From Aphrophora alni (lineage: Eukaryota > Arthropoda > Insecta > Hemiptera > Aphrophoridae), in NCBI GenBank assembly GCA_963513935.1, contig OY740774.1, positions 97,471,668 to 97,535,667 of the forward strand: 64,000 bases of DNA, in the 5' to 3' direction. This document shows positions 47,634 to 62,284 of the stretch, in pieces. How positions within the stretch are numbered: position 1 is the first letter of the stretch; the number at the start of each line of letters is the position of its first letter. The notes beneath the pieces were generated by a model. The model searched no databases. It was not told where the DNA came from and was given only the letters and a program-made list of their open reading frames with translations. The position numbers and the translations under genes are program-made.

Positions 47634-50600
47634 ACATTACCTTTCTAAATAAATAAACCTAAATAAACATAAACGCAAGTATTTATATTGGGACGATATT
47701 ATTTTATAGAAATACATTCCCCAATTGTGTACTTTAAATAATTATTAAACATTTTTTCGATAGATGGGTTACTTTTGTTTTTAATCGATCCACTAAATAT
47801 AAACTTTCATTTGAGACACTTTGAAGGGACCTATCAATTTTTATTATCTTTGTAAGTTTCCTAATGACTATTTATATTTTTATAGTTCATTCAAATATTT
47901 GAATACCTAATTATATTTGAATTTTTATTTTTTGTTACTATCATATTAGCTAATATTTTTTCTTGTTGTTGTTTTTTTTTTTTAATTGCATGTAATGTTA
48001 TGTTTGATTTCTTATTTTCGGCATCCTCGTTATTATAGTTATTCTATGATTATTTATGTTCATATATTAATTCAAGGTAATATATGGCATGGACTATGTA
48101 CGGGGCAGAAAATTACTAAGAAAATGTACCTAAACAGTCAGTGATGTCTAGTTAACTAATTTAAATTTAGAATATCTACTAAATGTTTGTTTCTATTGCT
48201 TTTTACAAAGCTCGTATTCAAACCAATAAATTAAAATAGGATGTCGGCAAATACAACTTGTTATAACTAAGTACTCAAAACATAGTTTATAGGAAAGTGT
48301 TATATTCTCCCCCTAGAAAACAACGCCTTTTTTAACTTTCCGAAGGCCATTTAATTTGAGTTTTTCCGAGCGTTAATTTTGATCTTTTACGAATACCATG
48401 TCACACTTTCTTACCAAGATTCTTGTGTTAGCAGCTGTATTTAATAATGGAGTGAAAGTGAAAAGACGTACTGTAATACCTTAGGGAAATCAGAGTGGTA
48501 AGGGAACAGCGCTGTGCAGTGCATTAAGCAAACCCGTGGGGATCGTTAAGGAAATAAATGTGTGGTTTTGTCTTACAGTTGTATATGCATAGTATAAACC
48601 GGTGTACGGAGTAATTTTTATACAAACTATAGTCAAGGATCTATAGCTTTATCTCAAGTTTATTTTTATTGAAAGTTTACAACATGGTTTATGCTGATTA
48701 TAAATTATGTGGTCTTTTATTAAGTGACCACTAACTATGAATGATATTAAAAATAATATAAATAATTACATCTTAGAATTTTTTTAATGTTATATAAATT
48801 AAATGGTACTTCCAATTAGTTAAAGTAAACCATCTAAACATACAATTAAATTAACGCACGTTTTGAAGATTTAGTGGCACGACGATATGCAAAAGAAAAT
48901 TTGTCTTACAACAACAATTGAAAGATTATAAATGATATTTTCTTTTAATTCACAGTAATAATAAACTTAATCAAAACATAGACACTCAAAAATATAATTT
49001 CATTAAATGAATGGAACGATTTGGACTATATTCTAGTTATGTACGTATTTAAAGGGTTCAAATTTCAGTTTACCAAATGATTTTAAAAGAGTATGATAAT
49101 ATAATCTGAACATGCAAGAAGATTTATTGAAGCATTTTAACGTTCATAAATTTAAGTATTAACATATATCTACTTATTACTTTTTTATCATTATTATTTG
49201 GCACGTAATAAAATGTGTACCTAATAGGTGTTTACTACTGTTGATGTTTACAAATTTTGAGCTCTATTTTGTACCTGAATTTTAGAATTGAGATATATAT
49301 TTTTTAAATTGTAACATAATCGTGTGACACAAGATTAAACTTCATTTTAATTTCAACACCATAGTGCATTTTCTTAAAATCTGTTTCTATATTTATTTAA
49401 TCAATAAAACTATTTGTAAATTATATCGAAAATTCGGCAATTGACAGTGTGAATACGTAATTTGAAAGGAATCAGTCATTTATAAAATTATTTATAATAC
49501 TTCTGTAGTATATTTATTTTGTACAATAGCTTTAAATGATTTGGAAATAATTAGCTTTTACAATATAATTTCTGTGACTCATATTAAAAGGAAGGATTTA
49601 AAAAAAATAAAAATCCACATTTCAAGAATTTCAAATAGTTCTATGTAATTAGCTGGAGATATGCATCGTATTATTGTATTTTAATTATCTATTGTTCCAG
49701 TAAAGAGAGAGTTGAAACTTAGTGTTTTTGTTTTTTTTACGACCATGTTACCATTTAAACCATTTGAAATCTTATAAAATGTTTGAGACTTAATGTATAA
49801 ACTTCATTTGGTCCCAAATCGACATAACGAATTTTGTAGAAAAAGTGTGCAGGGGATCGTTTGACAACGAGTATAGTCTTTGACAATAAACAAATTAATC
49901 CTCCTACTTTATGGAAAGGAAGCTGTACTTAATTTCGACTGATTGGATTTATATTTCAAAACAAACCAAATTATAAGTTTCACCTCTCCAGCATAATTTA
50001 TTAGACGCGTCGTACGTCTTCTAAGATGGCAACCAAGTCGAAACAGGTGTTTTGTAATTTTAAATTTATAGCAGTTTTAAAACTGAGTTAGGAGAAGTGT
50101 CTTTAGGTTACGAGCTGGAAATTAGCAAAACTTTATGACAATTTAGAACTAAAGTTTACTGTGTATGACACGTGCTTTTGGGCTTAAATATAAATATTGT
50201 GATAAAAGTTTTAAATTGAATACATGATATTAATTCAATTGCCTACTATGATTGCTAAACAAATTGACAAAAACTTTTTCTTTAACACCAAAATAGGTGT
50301 TTTATTTATTGATTTACAACTGCAAAAATAAACCAGAATTTTCAGCTAAAGTAGGGTTTAAATGTTTTTTTATTCATGAAAAACAACTTAATTGTGTTAA
50401 TAACTCCCAATATTTTTTTTTTATCAATATATAAAGTAAAACTGATGAAATCGTTGAGAATTTATTTATAATCATTCAAAGTATTTGTAGTAAACATATA
50501 TAAAACAATATGGGGAGACAATTACTCTAAACCGAATTTTTCTAATGTCTACAAATTGTAATTAAGTGCTATTACAAAATTAATATTTTATGTGAGTACA

Positions 50601-51734
50601 GGATTAGCAACTCACTATACCATTGGTACATAATTCTGTTTTTTATTCCTGTGGTAGTAAGCAATACCAATAAAATCATTTTAATTGTTATAAATCAATA
50701 CATTTACATCTTTACGAACATTATTATAACACTACCTCGTTTTAAAATATAGACAAAAATAATTTTAACTTAAAATGCAGAGCACTTAACTTCCATTTCG
50801 ATGGTAAAAATACAATTTCCTTCTCGTTGATGAAATTAATAGGTGACGTCACATCAGAGTTAATTAATTTTTAAGCCTAGAGTGAAGATTAAGATATCTC
50901 AATGTTTCTTTCAATGACAAAAGTTAATTTAAACTTCCTTGATGTTTATAAAGCCTATTTCACTCATTTATTAAGAAGCTTTGAACCACAAATTACACAT
51001 AATTAATTAGCTGTCAAGATTTGAATTTAGTTACTGATTACAGATTTAGTGATGATTAAATTAACGTGGCTTCAACTGATCTGCAAATAAACCAAGATGG
51101 GTGTTCTTGATGTGATAGTAACAGTTTTTAATTCTGTTTGGCTTGGTTTTGGTTTAAACTAGAAAAAGAAGACGTGTGTTGATTAGGTTTTTTATCTGCA
51201 GTCAATAACATTTTATTGTTAGCTTTAAATATTGAATTACGTTCAAAGCTATCCAATAGTCATTCAGATGAACATCTTTGTAACTTTTGTTTGTAGCCAT
51301 TCTGATTATTGGTAATAATATAAATATCTTAGAACTTAATGTCTTCAATATTCTAGTTTACTGTCTAACGACGCCCGCTTCGCCTATTCCTCCATTTGCA
51401 AGTTTTGGTTTTTTTTTGTAAAATGCAAAGACATTTACAGTCCATCATTTATACAAAAAATTAAAAATATAGAACATTTATACGCACGCCCAAATATAAT
51501 TTATTTTAAAATAAACATCAATATAAGAACACTCAATACGTATTGAAAACAATGTTCAATAGGTTATCTGTGGGAAAATGTTATCTTCTCATTCTCTTTT
51601 TAACGCAGCATCATGCAACGCGTTAGAATCAAAGTTGAATTTTTAATTTAATAATATCTTGTTATTTTGTGTAAAATTATTATATCTCTCAAATTGTTAA
51701 TAAGGTTTAATCGAAAATTTGCCACCACTTGTGT
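47634..51734. other. No recognisable feature
   Basis: About 4.1 kb of AT-rich sequence with no supportable repeat, coding or structural signal. A less AT-rich patch at 48470-48550 has no recognisable content. Confidence 0.45.
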
Positions 51735-52150
51735 TTGTAAAATAACGACGTTTCGAGAGTAAGAATCAACTCACGTTATTAAATGTAAATATATAAAGCA
51801 TATTATACTGTATAGCACAAGCCTTACTTTGTTTAATCTAAGGAAAGAATTCAATCTTACTAAGACCTTAGAAGTAAAAGCTAAGATTAAATACAAACGT
51901 CATCAGATAAAATCACAACACACAAGCCTACATTACAAATAACTCGGCAAACAACTTATTTCATCTTGTTTGTATTTAACCTCACTGCTCAGACTTAGTT
52001 TCAGTTCTTTTTTAAAATTATACATATAGTTTTAATTTCCAACATTGGCCCTAGGCTACTTCGTTCGTGGTTTTTCTCTTGTATCTTGTAGTTTTTCTCT
52101 TGATAACAAGAGTAGATTTATACTCTCAAAAGGTCGAGTATTTGTTTTCA
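51735..52150. repeat. Outward-facing pair of family H1 (hammerhead-like tails)
   Basis: A minus-strand copy has its tail at 51739-51785 (TAACGTGAGTTGATTCTTAC, CTCTC, GAAACGTCG read on the minus strand; GAAAC at 51754-51750) and its body at 51780-51990, matching 43440-43620. A plus-strand copy has its tail at 52098-52143 (TTGATAACAAGAGTAGATTT, ATACTCTC, AAAAGGTCG). The two bodies face each other and the tails point outward. The minus copy keeps GAAAC; the plus copy has lost it. Confidence 0.65.
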
Positions 52151-55100
52151 CATACACATAAAAATTTCTGATTAAACCATATAAATAATCATCATATTTA
52201 ACCATCATTATCTCAAATGGTTCCAATGCTTTTCTTTATTTTCCTTTTTTCGTCGATCCAGTATTTCTATGAAATCTTCAACCCAGGGGTTACTTTGCTC
52301 CGTTTGAAAATTACGATCGACATTTGGATTCTGTTCTTCATTTAGATGATGGAATGTTTTCTTTAAAATTTATTCTGAACAATATTCCTGTCCTTCCAAT
52401 ATATTTTTTGGGGCAATCGTTTCACGTAGTACCGTATCTTCAAATGTAGCACTAGGATATTTCTTTTTATTATTAACGTTTAAGAAAAGCTGTACATTGT
52501 TTCGTAAAGTATATACAACAATATTGTTATAAAATTATCTTTTTGAATTTGCTGATAAGTATACAATATATTGTACCCTAGTTAAAATCTTAATATGCAA
52601 TACCTCATCATTCCTCGACCTTCATAATTTTACTGAAACTTTACTATCTGACAAGTTCGTCAACTTCAGGAATGTAAATGTAATATATTTATTTATTATA
52701 ATTAATTATTTAATTTTAATTCCCACTAAAGACTAACTACCCTTGTAAAAATAGTAAAGTGAGTAAATTTAACTACAAAACAGGCTAACATATTAAAAAT
52801 ATATCAATACTTTAATCAACTACAGTAAGGTACTATAAGTTTCTATAAAAGTTCATATATGTTTTCCAAAATACAAGTAAGTATATCGTATTTATTTTTC
52901 AAACATTAAAGTATGTCATATTTATTTTCTATTAACAAGATATATTTTTTGCTAAACTCTGACATGTGAAGTTTCAGGAATAACATACAATGTTGATTTT
53001 ATAACCTATTTCAACTTACTTTGTATTTTTAAAACAAATTAAAATTTGTTAAATTTGTTGTGGTAAGTGTTTCTTCCTTACAGGCCAAATTTATATTTAT
53101 AATTTTATTTCAGATAATTTTAACATAACATTTATTTATTTTGTATTATTATGTTTACTGGTGACAGCCATTCAATCTCCAGCGAGACTATAAAAGACAT
53201 AATATAAAAATGAAGTTTATTTCCCATTCAGTAATTTTAAGGGGTTTCGGTCGGTCGTATCTTCGCATTGTAAATTTGGAATATTATTGCCCGTTTTTTT
53301 CTGGACCTATAAGAGATATTTTTTCAATCATTATGGATTAATCGTGAGGTCTCTTTCTTTACATGAGGAAAAAAATCTAAGTGTTTGGTTTACAATTCTA
53401 TTGGTTACTTTAAAAAAAAAAACATTTTTTTAATACTTATAAACATTCTACAAACTAAACTCACTTTTCAAATGGTGCATGGTTTAACGTGAGTAGTTTT
53501 TCAAAAGAAAACATAGTTCGTCATTGGAGCTCTAAAAATCCTGACCTATCCATCAACAACCAATAAGGTTTTTAGAGGTTTTGTATGACTTCATAAATAT
53601 TTACAATTATGATTTCTGGTTTGCTGTGCTTTATCTATTACTAATTTAATAATAGTTTATATATACAGAGATATTTCCTATATTTTTGAAATAAAATAAA
53701 TAACTTGTTTATGTAAACTAATCTCCTGTACACTTTAGTTACTAATATCTTGTTTCTGCATCCATACACTTACACATACAGAAAATCAAATTATAATTAT
53801 ACGAAACCATTAGATAATTATTAGTTTTAGTTTTTAATCTTAATTAAATATTATTAAATTTTATTTTTCAATTTTTTAAATTGTAATTTTATAAATTTTA
53901 GTTAGATTAAAATCTCTTTATTTTAAAGAAACTGCTTTACCCCTTATAAAACTGTTGCCATGCATAGAAATCAAGGACCCATCCTAGAGCAAAATGTTAA
54001 TGTTGAATAATATCTAACCCTGCATAACACATATATTTGCAAATTCTAATGTAATTAGGTTTTGTATTATTAATAAATTGTTTGTATTGTCCCTTACTTT
54101 ATCATATCTTATAACCTTCTTGACTTAAAAATAATGTTTTTCAGTTGTTTCTTCATGTAGTTATACAGTTGATAATTTAAGATAAATCAATACGGCGCCG
54201 TAAACATATTATTTTGTGGATAAGAGGTATTTGAAAATACATAATATTTAAATATATTTTAAATATCATACTTAGTAGTTTAAAAATATATTGGTAAAAT
54301 TTACGCTGTATTTTTCTGCAATGCGAATATTTTTATACGTGAATTTTAACAAATAAAGGAGAAATAAAGTATGGAAACGCAAACAAAAAATTGTTAATCA
54401 ATTTAATATATTATTTATGAAATTGAAAGAATTAAGTATTGAAAATTATTAGGCCAAATCAATATTGTTTAAATATTGGGTGTAAAATTTTCACCAAAAT
54501 CAACTTTCCCCTAGGAGCGTCTAAGTAGGGCTTCTGGTAAGATAAAGACGAGATTTTAGAGTAAGATGTTTTGGAAATATTTAATTAATAAAATGCATGA
54601 TAATTTGAACACTATTTTTTTGCAAAATTTATCACAAATTACAGTTTTACTTAAAGTGAAATATACAAATCATTGAAATTTTTCATTTCAGAATAAATCT
54701 ATGAACAAAATCTGTGAAATAAAAAACAAATATAACAATTTAATCTTTTCTTTATCTTAGTGTACTACTTTTATTATCTGAAGCCGACCAATAATATCTA
54801 GCCCTTTAAATTTATACTCTTTATATTCTAGATTAACGCTGTATTTAATTGTCGAAAAATTTATTATAAATTTATCAAGTGAATTCAGTCCTTATCTTAC
54901 AATAGAGCCCCAATGTAAAGCAGAAAACATAAATACGTTTACAAGAATGCTAGTTTAATGCTGTTAGCCATGATTCACTGTTACACCCCCAACTTTTTTC
55001 TCTTGTAAAGAGTTCAGACGTGATTTCAGTTGCGCCAAGTTCTGTTTTCTAAAGTAGGTCAAGGAAGACACGTCTGAATTTTTTATGAAATTTAATAGAA

Positions 55101-55429
55101 TTAAGTAGTTCAGCAAATTTTCAAACACAACTTACAGTGATTAGTTTTGTGATTGATATTCAACTTGATAAATTAAAAGTTCACCACATAGACTCCTGCA
55201 ATGATGTGTAATACATTACAAATAATTTACAGAAATGTAAAAAAAGAGTTATAAATTAAAAACATATATACAACGATTCAATGATGTATTACACAGACTT
55301 CCTTATATGTGAGCTACTTGTTGAAATTAGTAATTTTCTATGTTTATTTTTTTTTCAATTCTAATTTTAATTAAAAAAAATATCTACAATGTTTTGGTGA
55401 TCTGGGAAACAATTTAATTTGGTAGATGT
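52151..55429. other. No recognisable feature
   Basis: About 3.3 kb of AT-rich sequence, nothing supportable. Confidence 0.45.
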
Positions 55430-55640
55430 TCAAAATGACGGCCATCTTGATTGACGCAACCATGCCGTTTTTCTTAAACAGATGACATGGATCTTATTCA
55501 CAGACCTTCTCACGAATTAGGGTGGAGAAGAATTTTTACATGATGTTTATTGTGCGTGGCATGCAAGAAAGCAATTATTTATCTTTGACAAACCTACCGG
55601 AATCTTTTATTGTTGTATTTATTATATTATTAAACCTATT
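55430..55640 (+). repeat. Dispersed repeat, partner of 14505-14720
   Basis: Shares with 14510-14700, in order: ATCTTGATTGA, a TTTCTTAAA(C/G)AGA segment, TTTA(A/T)TGTGCGTG, GCAA…AAACA/ATTATT, TCTTTGACAAA and CCG(A/G)ATC. GC content is higher than the surroundings. Unknown family. Confidence 0.5.
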
Positions 55641-56787
55641 TTGAAATTAATTGTTACTATCCTTCATATTTTGTCAATATATTACCTTTGTATTTACATT
55701 ACATTTAACAAATCTCGTAAGCATTTTCACTACTTGTCTACCCAATATTATTTAAAATGTCTTCCTTAGTGTATTAGTACACAAGTATATTGCTGTACTG
55801 TAGTATAAATTATTATCTACATAATTTCCTAAGTTATAGGTTTAACTCCCTGTATTACATAAAGAAAATTTACACATCTTTTAGTCCTTATACATTCTTG
55901 ACTTTATTTTATTTCGCTTTTATATTTTTCATAGTTAAAAAAAAAAAAAAATGATAATATCTATTTTTTATTAATTCAGCTTTGTTTAATTTCGCACATT
56001 CAGTATGTTTTATTTCGTTAACTTCTACAGGTCTAATAATCAATTTTGTTTCTGTAGTTCGTCAAATTTTTATACATATAAAATGTAATGGATCAAATTG
56101 CTGTAATGTTGTATTTCAATATGTAGTAAATATATTACATCATGTATCAGTATTGTTAATCCCTATTCAGTACACCCTTAATCTTATAAAATAAATCGTT
56201 CAAGCTGCCTTGTTATAGTGTTTCTTAAATTTATTGTGCACTGAATCGCGTGTCTTTGTTATTAACTCATTTTTCAAGTGCAAACTGTATAACGTTAATA
56301 AATAGTCAGGTTACGATAATAAAATATTTTCTGCTATACCTTCTTGCAAGAATAAATTTAAGTTACAGATATACAAAAACTAATGTGGATGATAATCTAT
56401 GGTCACACTGAGATGGCGTTTAAAGAACGTATTAGGAACGGAATACTTTATGTGAACGTTATGATTTATTACAGTTATATATTGCTATCAAAGAGTAGAA
56501 GAAAACGCGAAGTCAAGTATATATATTAGAAACAAAGTGTTTTAAATTTATGAGTATTTAAAATTATAAGATAAATCAACTTTAGTTTTGTTGTTCTCAT
56601 AGTCCATATACTTGTCTTCCTTTTACTCATAAGGTGTTAGTGAATACCGAATAATATACTTTGTTTTTTCTGTTCGTTGAGATTTGAAACTTACACACTT
56701 CTCTTGATAACGCCAACACAACACAGAACTAGTTCGCCCGACTAGTTTCTACCGTTATTTTAAGGTATAGTTGATGTAAATTATACT
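55641..56787. other. No recognisable feature
   Basis: AT-rich, including an A15 run near 55937. The plus frame 55982-56194 has no motif. Confidence 0.4.
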
Positions 56788-56855
56788 TGTTTTATAAATC
56801 AATACAATAAACTAACTTATACTTTCAATTCTTCTCGGGTTTCTGTAGGTCTTAT
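56788..56855 (+). repeat. Repeat family F, copy 2, left of LINE
   Basis: Matches 19480-19550: AATACAATAAACTAACTTAT and TTTCTGTAGGTCTTAT correspond to the same positions in the uninterrupted copy. The match stops where the LINE coding sequence begins. Confidence 0.65.
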
Positions 56856-57524
56856 GAAATTCGTTCCATCTTATCTAAGAACACAGAAAACAGACAAGCT
56901 CTAAACTGCGACGGAGAAGAAATAGAGGAGGTCAACACCTTTTCTTACTTGGGAAGTGTTGTTTCAACAAGTGGAGGAGCTGATGATGATGTGAAGACTC
57001 GCATTAAAAAAGCAAACGCCGCCTTTGTACAACTGTACCCGATTTGGCGAAATCGAAACATCTCAAAGAAAACGAAGCTTCGCATCTTCAACACAAATGT
57101 TAAGTCTGTTTTGCTGTATGCAAGTGAGACGTGGAAAGTTACAAGTTTAATTACGTCTCGGCTGCAAGTTTTCATCAATAGGTGTCTTCGCCGTATCATG
57201 AACATTCATTGGCCTGAGATCATTACAAACGAGGATTTATGGAGAGAAACAGGTCAAATTCGGGTCAAACTGCAGATTCGAGAGAGGAAGTGGAGGTGGT
57301 TAGGACATACACTGAGGAAGCCAGACGGAACCATTTAGAAAGAGACCCTAGAATGGAACCCGCAAGGTGTCAGAAGAAGAGGTCGACCCCGAGAAACCTG
57401 GAAGAGGACCATTATTAAAGAAGCAAAAGAGGTTAACAAGACTTGGGGAGAAGTGAAGGCACTTGCTGGAGACAGGGACAGATGGAGAGCTCTTCTGGAC
57501 GCCTTATGCTCCAATAGGAGATAA
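56856..57524 (+). pseudogene. LINE reverse transcriptase, C-terminal tail (5'-truncated, one stop)
   Basis: The frame is open from about 56856, reads through SYLGS, RIKKANAAF, LRIFNTNVKSVLLYASETWK, RRIMNIHWPEII, WRWLGHTLRK, then a TAG at 57336-57338, and goes on in the same frame with WNPQGVRRRGRPRETWKR, KTWGEVKALAGDRDRWR and LDALCSNRR to a TAA at 57522-57524. This is the conserved region after the polymerase domain of a large family of animal LINEs (related to RTE-type elements and often annotated as endonuclease-reverse transcriptase); the RxRGRPxxTWxR and WxxxxxLAxDRxxW(R) motifs are diagnostic. The polymerase (FADD) and endonuclease domains are absent: a typical 5'-truncated insertion. 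One stop and no frameshift suggest moderate age. Codon composition is far richer in GC than the flanks. Confidence 0.92.
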
Positions 57525-58030
57525 AAGGAAATAAGTCAAGTTATCTAAAAACACTAATAAAAGATAACTCAATAATAACTGTCTTGTCTCCACAACTAAC
57601 TGGCACTTTGCTGTTTGTGCAAACTCTTAAACAACTCTGTACAGTGTAGCAGTAAGTGTTTACACTTTTATAAACCAAACTAATGAACTAATTAAATCTT
57701 CACTGCGGGAAAAGTCTCACATTTAGTAAGAAAGATTTTTGTAAAATTTTATTTACCTTAGTGACTATCTTTCCAAATTTGAATGATTAATTTAATAGTA
57801 AATATGGGCGTGATTGATTATATCGACAGTCTACTCGTATGATTTGTAGAACTCACAAATATGCGCAAATTCAAATTTGTGTGTGTCAAACCATCCTTAT
57901 CTATCTTACCTTCATGTCGCACTTTTCCTCTATGACCTTAGTCACTTTATGGTATTCCATTCTATTCCGTTTTTACCCTCTCCTCTACATCCTGCATCCA
58001 CATCGAGGAGTTTTAGACTGAAAACAGAAA
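57525..58030 (+). repeat. Repeat family F/E, copy 2, right of LINE
   Basis: After a short LINE 3' tail the F match resumes (GATAACTCAATAATAACTGTC, ACAACTAACTGGCACTTTGC, TTTACACTTTTATAAAC) as at 19605-19720. The E part follows at about 57885 (AAACCATCCTTATCTATCTT) in the same order as at 20515-20780, but closer. Confidence 0.65.
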
Positions 58031-61000
58031 GAAGACGTCATAGTTACACATCCTACATTCACTTTTTTATTCAAATAATTTTATGTAAAAAAAAAGCATT
58101 ATTATGATTTTAATAATTTGTGGGCTCCATTATTTTAGTGAATTTTGGTATAATTCGATCTACTTGCATAATGAAAGGATATTATTATCCTGATAGTAAC
58201 TGAAATATAGGATTAGAAAAGGCGTTAGGATCATTTTTAAAGCTCGTACAATTAAATATATTTAGGAGAATTTAATGTTTCCTATTTAAAAAAAAGCAGT
58301 GTAATAACTTCATTTAGTTTGTAATAGATCTATATATTGTGCAGAATTTAAGTTATAATCAAATGTATTATAACTTTTAATATAAGGACTTTGTGCGTCT
58401 TTTTGTCACGCACAGGCACTTGTTCCATCAATTGATGAAGTGTTTTGTGTGATGGGTTTAAGGAATTTATTCTTTGCTTATACTAACTAAGTCATCGTCT
58501 CTTTACAGAAAGACAAATCTAATTGTGACTAGTTTTGTGATACGTAAAATATAAAACATATAAATACAATATACACACATTTTTCCAACGTAAAATTCCC
58601 TTCAATATTAAACTGTTTGTATAAATATGACTATATTGTATTATTTAATAACCTTGATGTCACATATATGCGGATGCGTGTGTGTGTGTGTGTAAATTGT
58701 AAACCATTGAGATCTAAAATAAATATAACCAAATATATTTATATTTCTTAAATAGTTATTTCATTAATGAGCAATTTATATAACAGATATAACTGTAATT
58801 ACATTACATAAATCAAGTTTTAAAGTTGAGAACAGAAGTGTCTGAAGATTTATCACCATCAGGGAATAATAGAATCTCATTGTTGTTCAGACTCACTAAA
58901 TGGGATTTATAGCAGCAAAGTTTAGTCATGGATTTCCACTTTGTTTAATTGACTAAATTCTGTTAGTATCAGCAGATAAACAGTTATTTTTATGCTTGGG
59001 AATAAAGTTTTTTTAAATACCATAAATATTTTGATAGATGTAGAGTAAAAAATATATGTTTATTTTATTAATTTTTTCGAAGTATACATTCTCATTAGGC
59101 TTCACATAAAACGATACATATATTTACTGTATTACTGTAGTAAAATATACATGCTTAGGGGTGTTGTCAGTTGTTATACCTAAAACTGTGCTAAGCGAGG
59201 ATGCTCCAAAATTTTCATACACAAAATTTTGTTTTCACAAAATTCATAAAAATGGATTTATAAATTTTGTTAAATCTCACATTGTTTAAAAAAAAACTAA
59301 CACACTGTTAGAGATTTGTATAAAATATAAATGATAAACTAATTTAAACGAAGATAGTATACTCTAAAATAATATCTCTTCATTCCTCCTACTTATTATG
59401 TTACATTTCTAAACATTCTGTGGACATATTACTGTTAACAAACCTAACCCTAACATCTTTGTTTCCTGTGTGAACCATTGGTGCATTGTGCCCCCTTACC
59501 AGTCTGTCAGCCTGTCTACAAACAATCTGTTCATCCCACTTATATTGGTGCTATTCATAAACCAAGTTTAAAGTAGTCCCTTGCTGATAGTTTCTGATAT
59601 ACCCTCACTGTGAGTAGTCTCCACTTATACTGGATACATTTTTGTTTTGTTTTATTTCACGTTTTCTTCCACTCCGCATTAACTTAGAGTTTAAACTTGA
59701 TCAATCTTTTCCTTTACTTGTGTCGATTGCCCGTTTACAATCATCCAAATGCAATGTTCCTACCTAGTCAATGTAATCTCGGTTGATAGTCAAAACAAAT
59801 CACTACCATGTCTTAGTTCAATTATTTTTGATATTCCCACGTGTTTTGTATAAAGAGTACAAGTTAAAACTGTAAGTTAATGTAAAAGTTTAAGGGACGC
59901 AGGTCTAATTATTGTTATTAATTACATACACATTGTACATGACATTATATGAAATGTCATAATGAGCAGAACAGAAACTAATAATTTGATAACTACATAC
60001 TTTGTGTTGATTATGACACTAATAACTTCAATATTGTTATCTGAAACACCGCGGATTTTTTTTTTTTAGAATCCCTTTATGAAGAGCCCAACATTCCCTC
60101 CATCCCTGTATAAGTTTCATTTACTCTTATAATAAAATCAATTCTTTTTCTTCTACCATCCTCGGTGTTTTGTTTTAACAAAAGTTACAAATTGGATATT
60201 TTTGCCAGTGGTGTAAGTAACAATACGATAAACATAAACGTGTTGCTGTAGGCAATTTACATTTTTAGTCAAAACATTGCTGTAAAAATGCCAACTTTAA
60301 ATATCCGCTTCTATTTTATTTTCCGTTTGTTCCTATAGTTACAATTAATGTCCGGCTATAAAAAAGGACAATTGAAAGAAGACTAATTTTACAAATCATT
60401 GCTTTTAGGGGTTTAGATATTGTTTTCATGGATTCTCTATTGTTTTATATTATACAAAATGTAAATAATATTAAGCTTGATGCATTCTTCACTTTTGTAG
60501 CTTTTATTGTATTTTTTTAAAGTAAAGTATTTTTTTTTAAATACTTTTAAAGTATTATATTAAATAATCAAAAAACATAAACTCTTGTTTAGTGTGTGAG
60601 TTGTCTCGGATTCAATTTGGAGTTTTAAAAAAGGGTTTACGCAGCTACTCAAGGTGAAAATTTGCTACGAACTGTAGAAACATCACGTTGAAAAAGTATA
60701 GCCTAAGCTTTTTAATAGGCCTGGACCAATTACAATCGGATGTACTCTACAATTAAGATCTTTATTATGAAAATAAAATTTTAAATTTAATAACAAATTA
60801 AACTCTAATTCTTTATACCCTTATACTACTTTTTATCAAAGTGATAATTTATAATTCGACAAAGTTATCAATAGATTTTCTTTTAGACTAACAAAATATT
60901 TTGGATTATGGCTGGTGATTGATATAAAACAAGACAACTTATATTTGAAACGTTCTGAGATGGTTTTTGTCGTGAAAATTATTATCATTCGACGAGTTTA

Positions 61001-62284
61001 TTAGGTTTGGTTTTATTAATAGATTGTAACAGTCATTATAAGTAATGTGCATTTACAACATGAAGTCGAATTTATTTTATATAAATAAAAATAGTTGTTT
61101 GATTGTTTAAAACATTATATGTTAAGATGAACAACTCCATTAATATAATCTACAAAAAACCAGAACCAATAAAAATTCTATTTATTATCAGTCATCAAGA
61201 AGCTCTAAGCTGAAATTTAATGAGAGGTAAAAATAAACTAATTAAACACTTCACTTCGAGCCAGGAATGGTTACTGGGATAATTGTAATACAATACAGGT
61301 AATACGTATTTGCGAATACAGAGTGAAATTATTAGTTTATATTCCTGTATTGAATGTGACGTTGTCTGCATTTTACCCTGAAACTAAGATAATTTGGTTA
61401 TAATATGAAATCAGGATCAATAATACTATTATAAATACGAGGAACTGAATTAAATGACGTGCAACCTGTAATTTAATCAGCATATTATAAACAGACCAGA
61501 ATTTATATGTATTATGTTCGATATATTTCTTTGTATACATTAAATTCTTTCCCCTAATCAACTCTGAAGCCAAATTAAATGTAGATATTACACGATTATG
61601 GTTTCAATTGGTCTTTGACGTCTACAAATTGTTTTTTTATATAGATCATATATAATTAAGGGTAAGAAAACGGACTCAATTGTTTGAGCAGAAATGAGTT
61701 TTAGAAGAACGTCTGTACTTAGTACAGTCTTCTACAACCAAAGAATTTTGATACAAATTGTTTTGTAGATATAATTCGGTGGTATAAGAACGGAGTTGTT
61801 TCAATCATATTTTGATAGCACAAAATTTGGTGGAAGCTGTCTTAAGACCCTAATCCAACTATCAAAATGAAATCTGTCTACGTTGATCAAATTTTTATTA
61901 AATGTTTCTCCGGACTCAAAAGACTCAAAAATATTGGTTCGTAATTTCCACCGAAAATGCCGGTTTCTGAATTATAGTTAACACATTAATTGCAAACGTT
62001 AGAATATTAAAAATCAGCAGAAGCGATTTCAATATGATTTTTATAACATAAAGCTATTTACAACCTGCACTAATGATTCAAACCGATAGTAAAAAAAAAA
62101 AATGAATCAGTTAAAGAAACTTGAAAAATACCGAAACTAATCCGGACATTGATATTTATCCTCAAATTTAAATTATGAGAAATAAATTTTGTACATTACT
62201 GATTATTTTAAATTTCTTACTTAAAACAAAATTGGTACAAAATGAAAAACGTGGCAGTATTTTTATATAATACAATATATAAAT
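58031..62284. other. No recognisable feature except a short GT run
   Basis: About 4.2 kb of AT-rich sequence. A (GT)n run of about 17 bases lies at 58677-58693. Nothing else supportable. Confidence 0.45.

Noticed and set aside
48480..48580. Possible exon boundary (TTGTCTTACAG) after a less AT-rich patch
   Set aside because: A pyrimidine-AG alone is common by chance and no open coding stretch follows.
56945..57205. Minus-strand 86-codon frame
   Set aside because: Shadow of the LINE coding strand.
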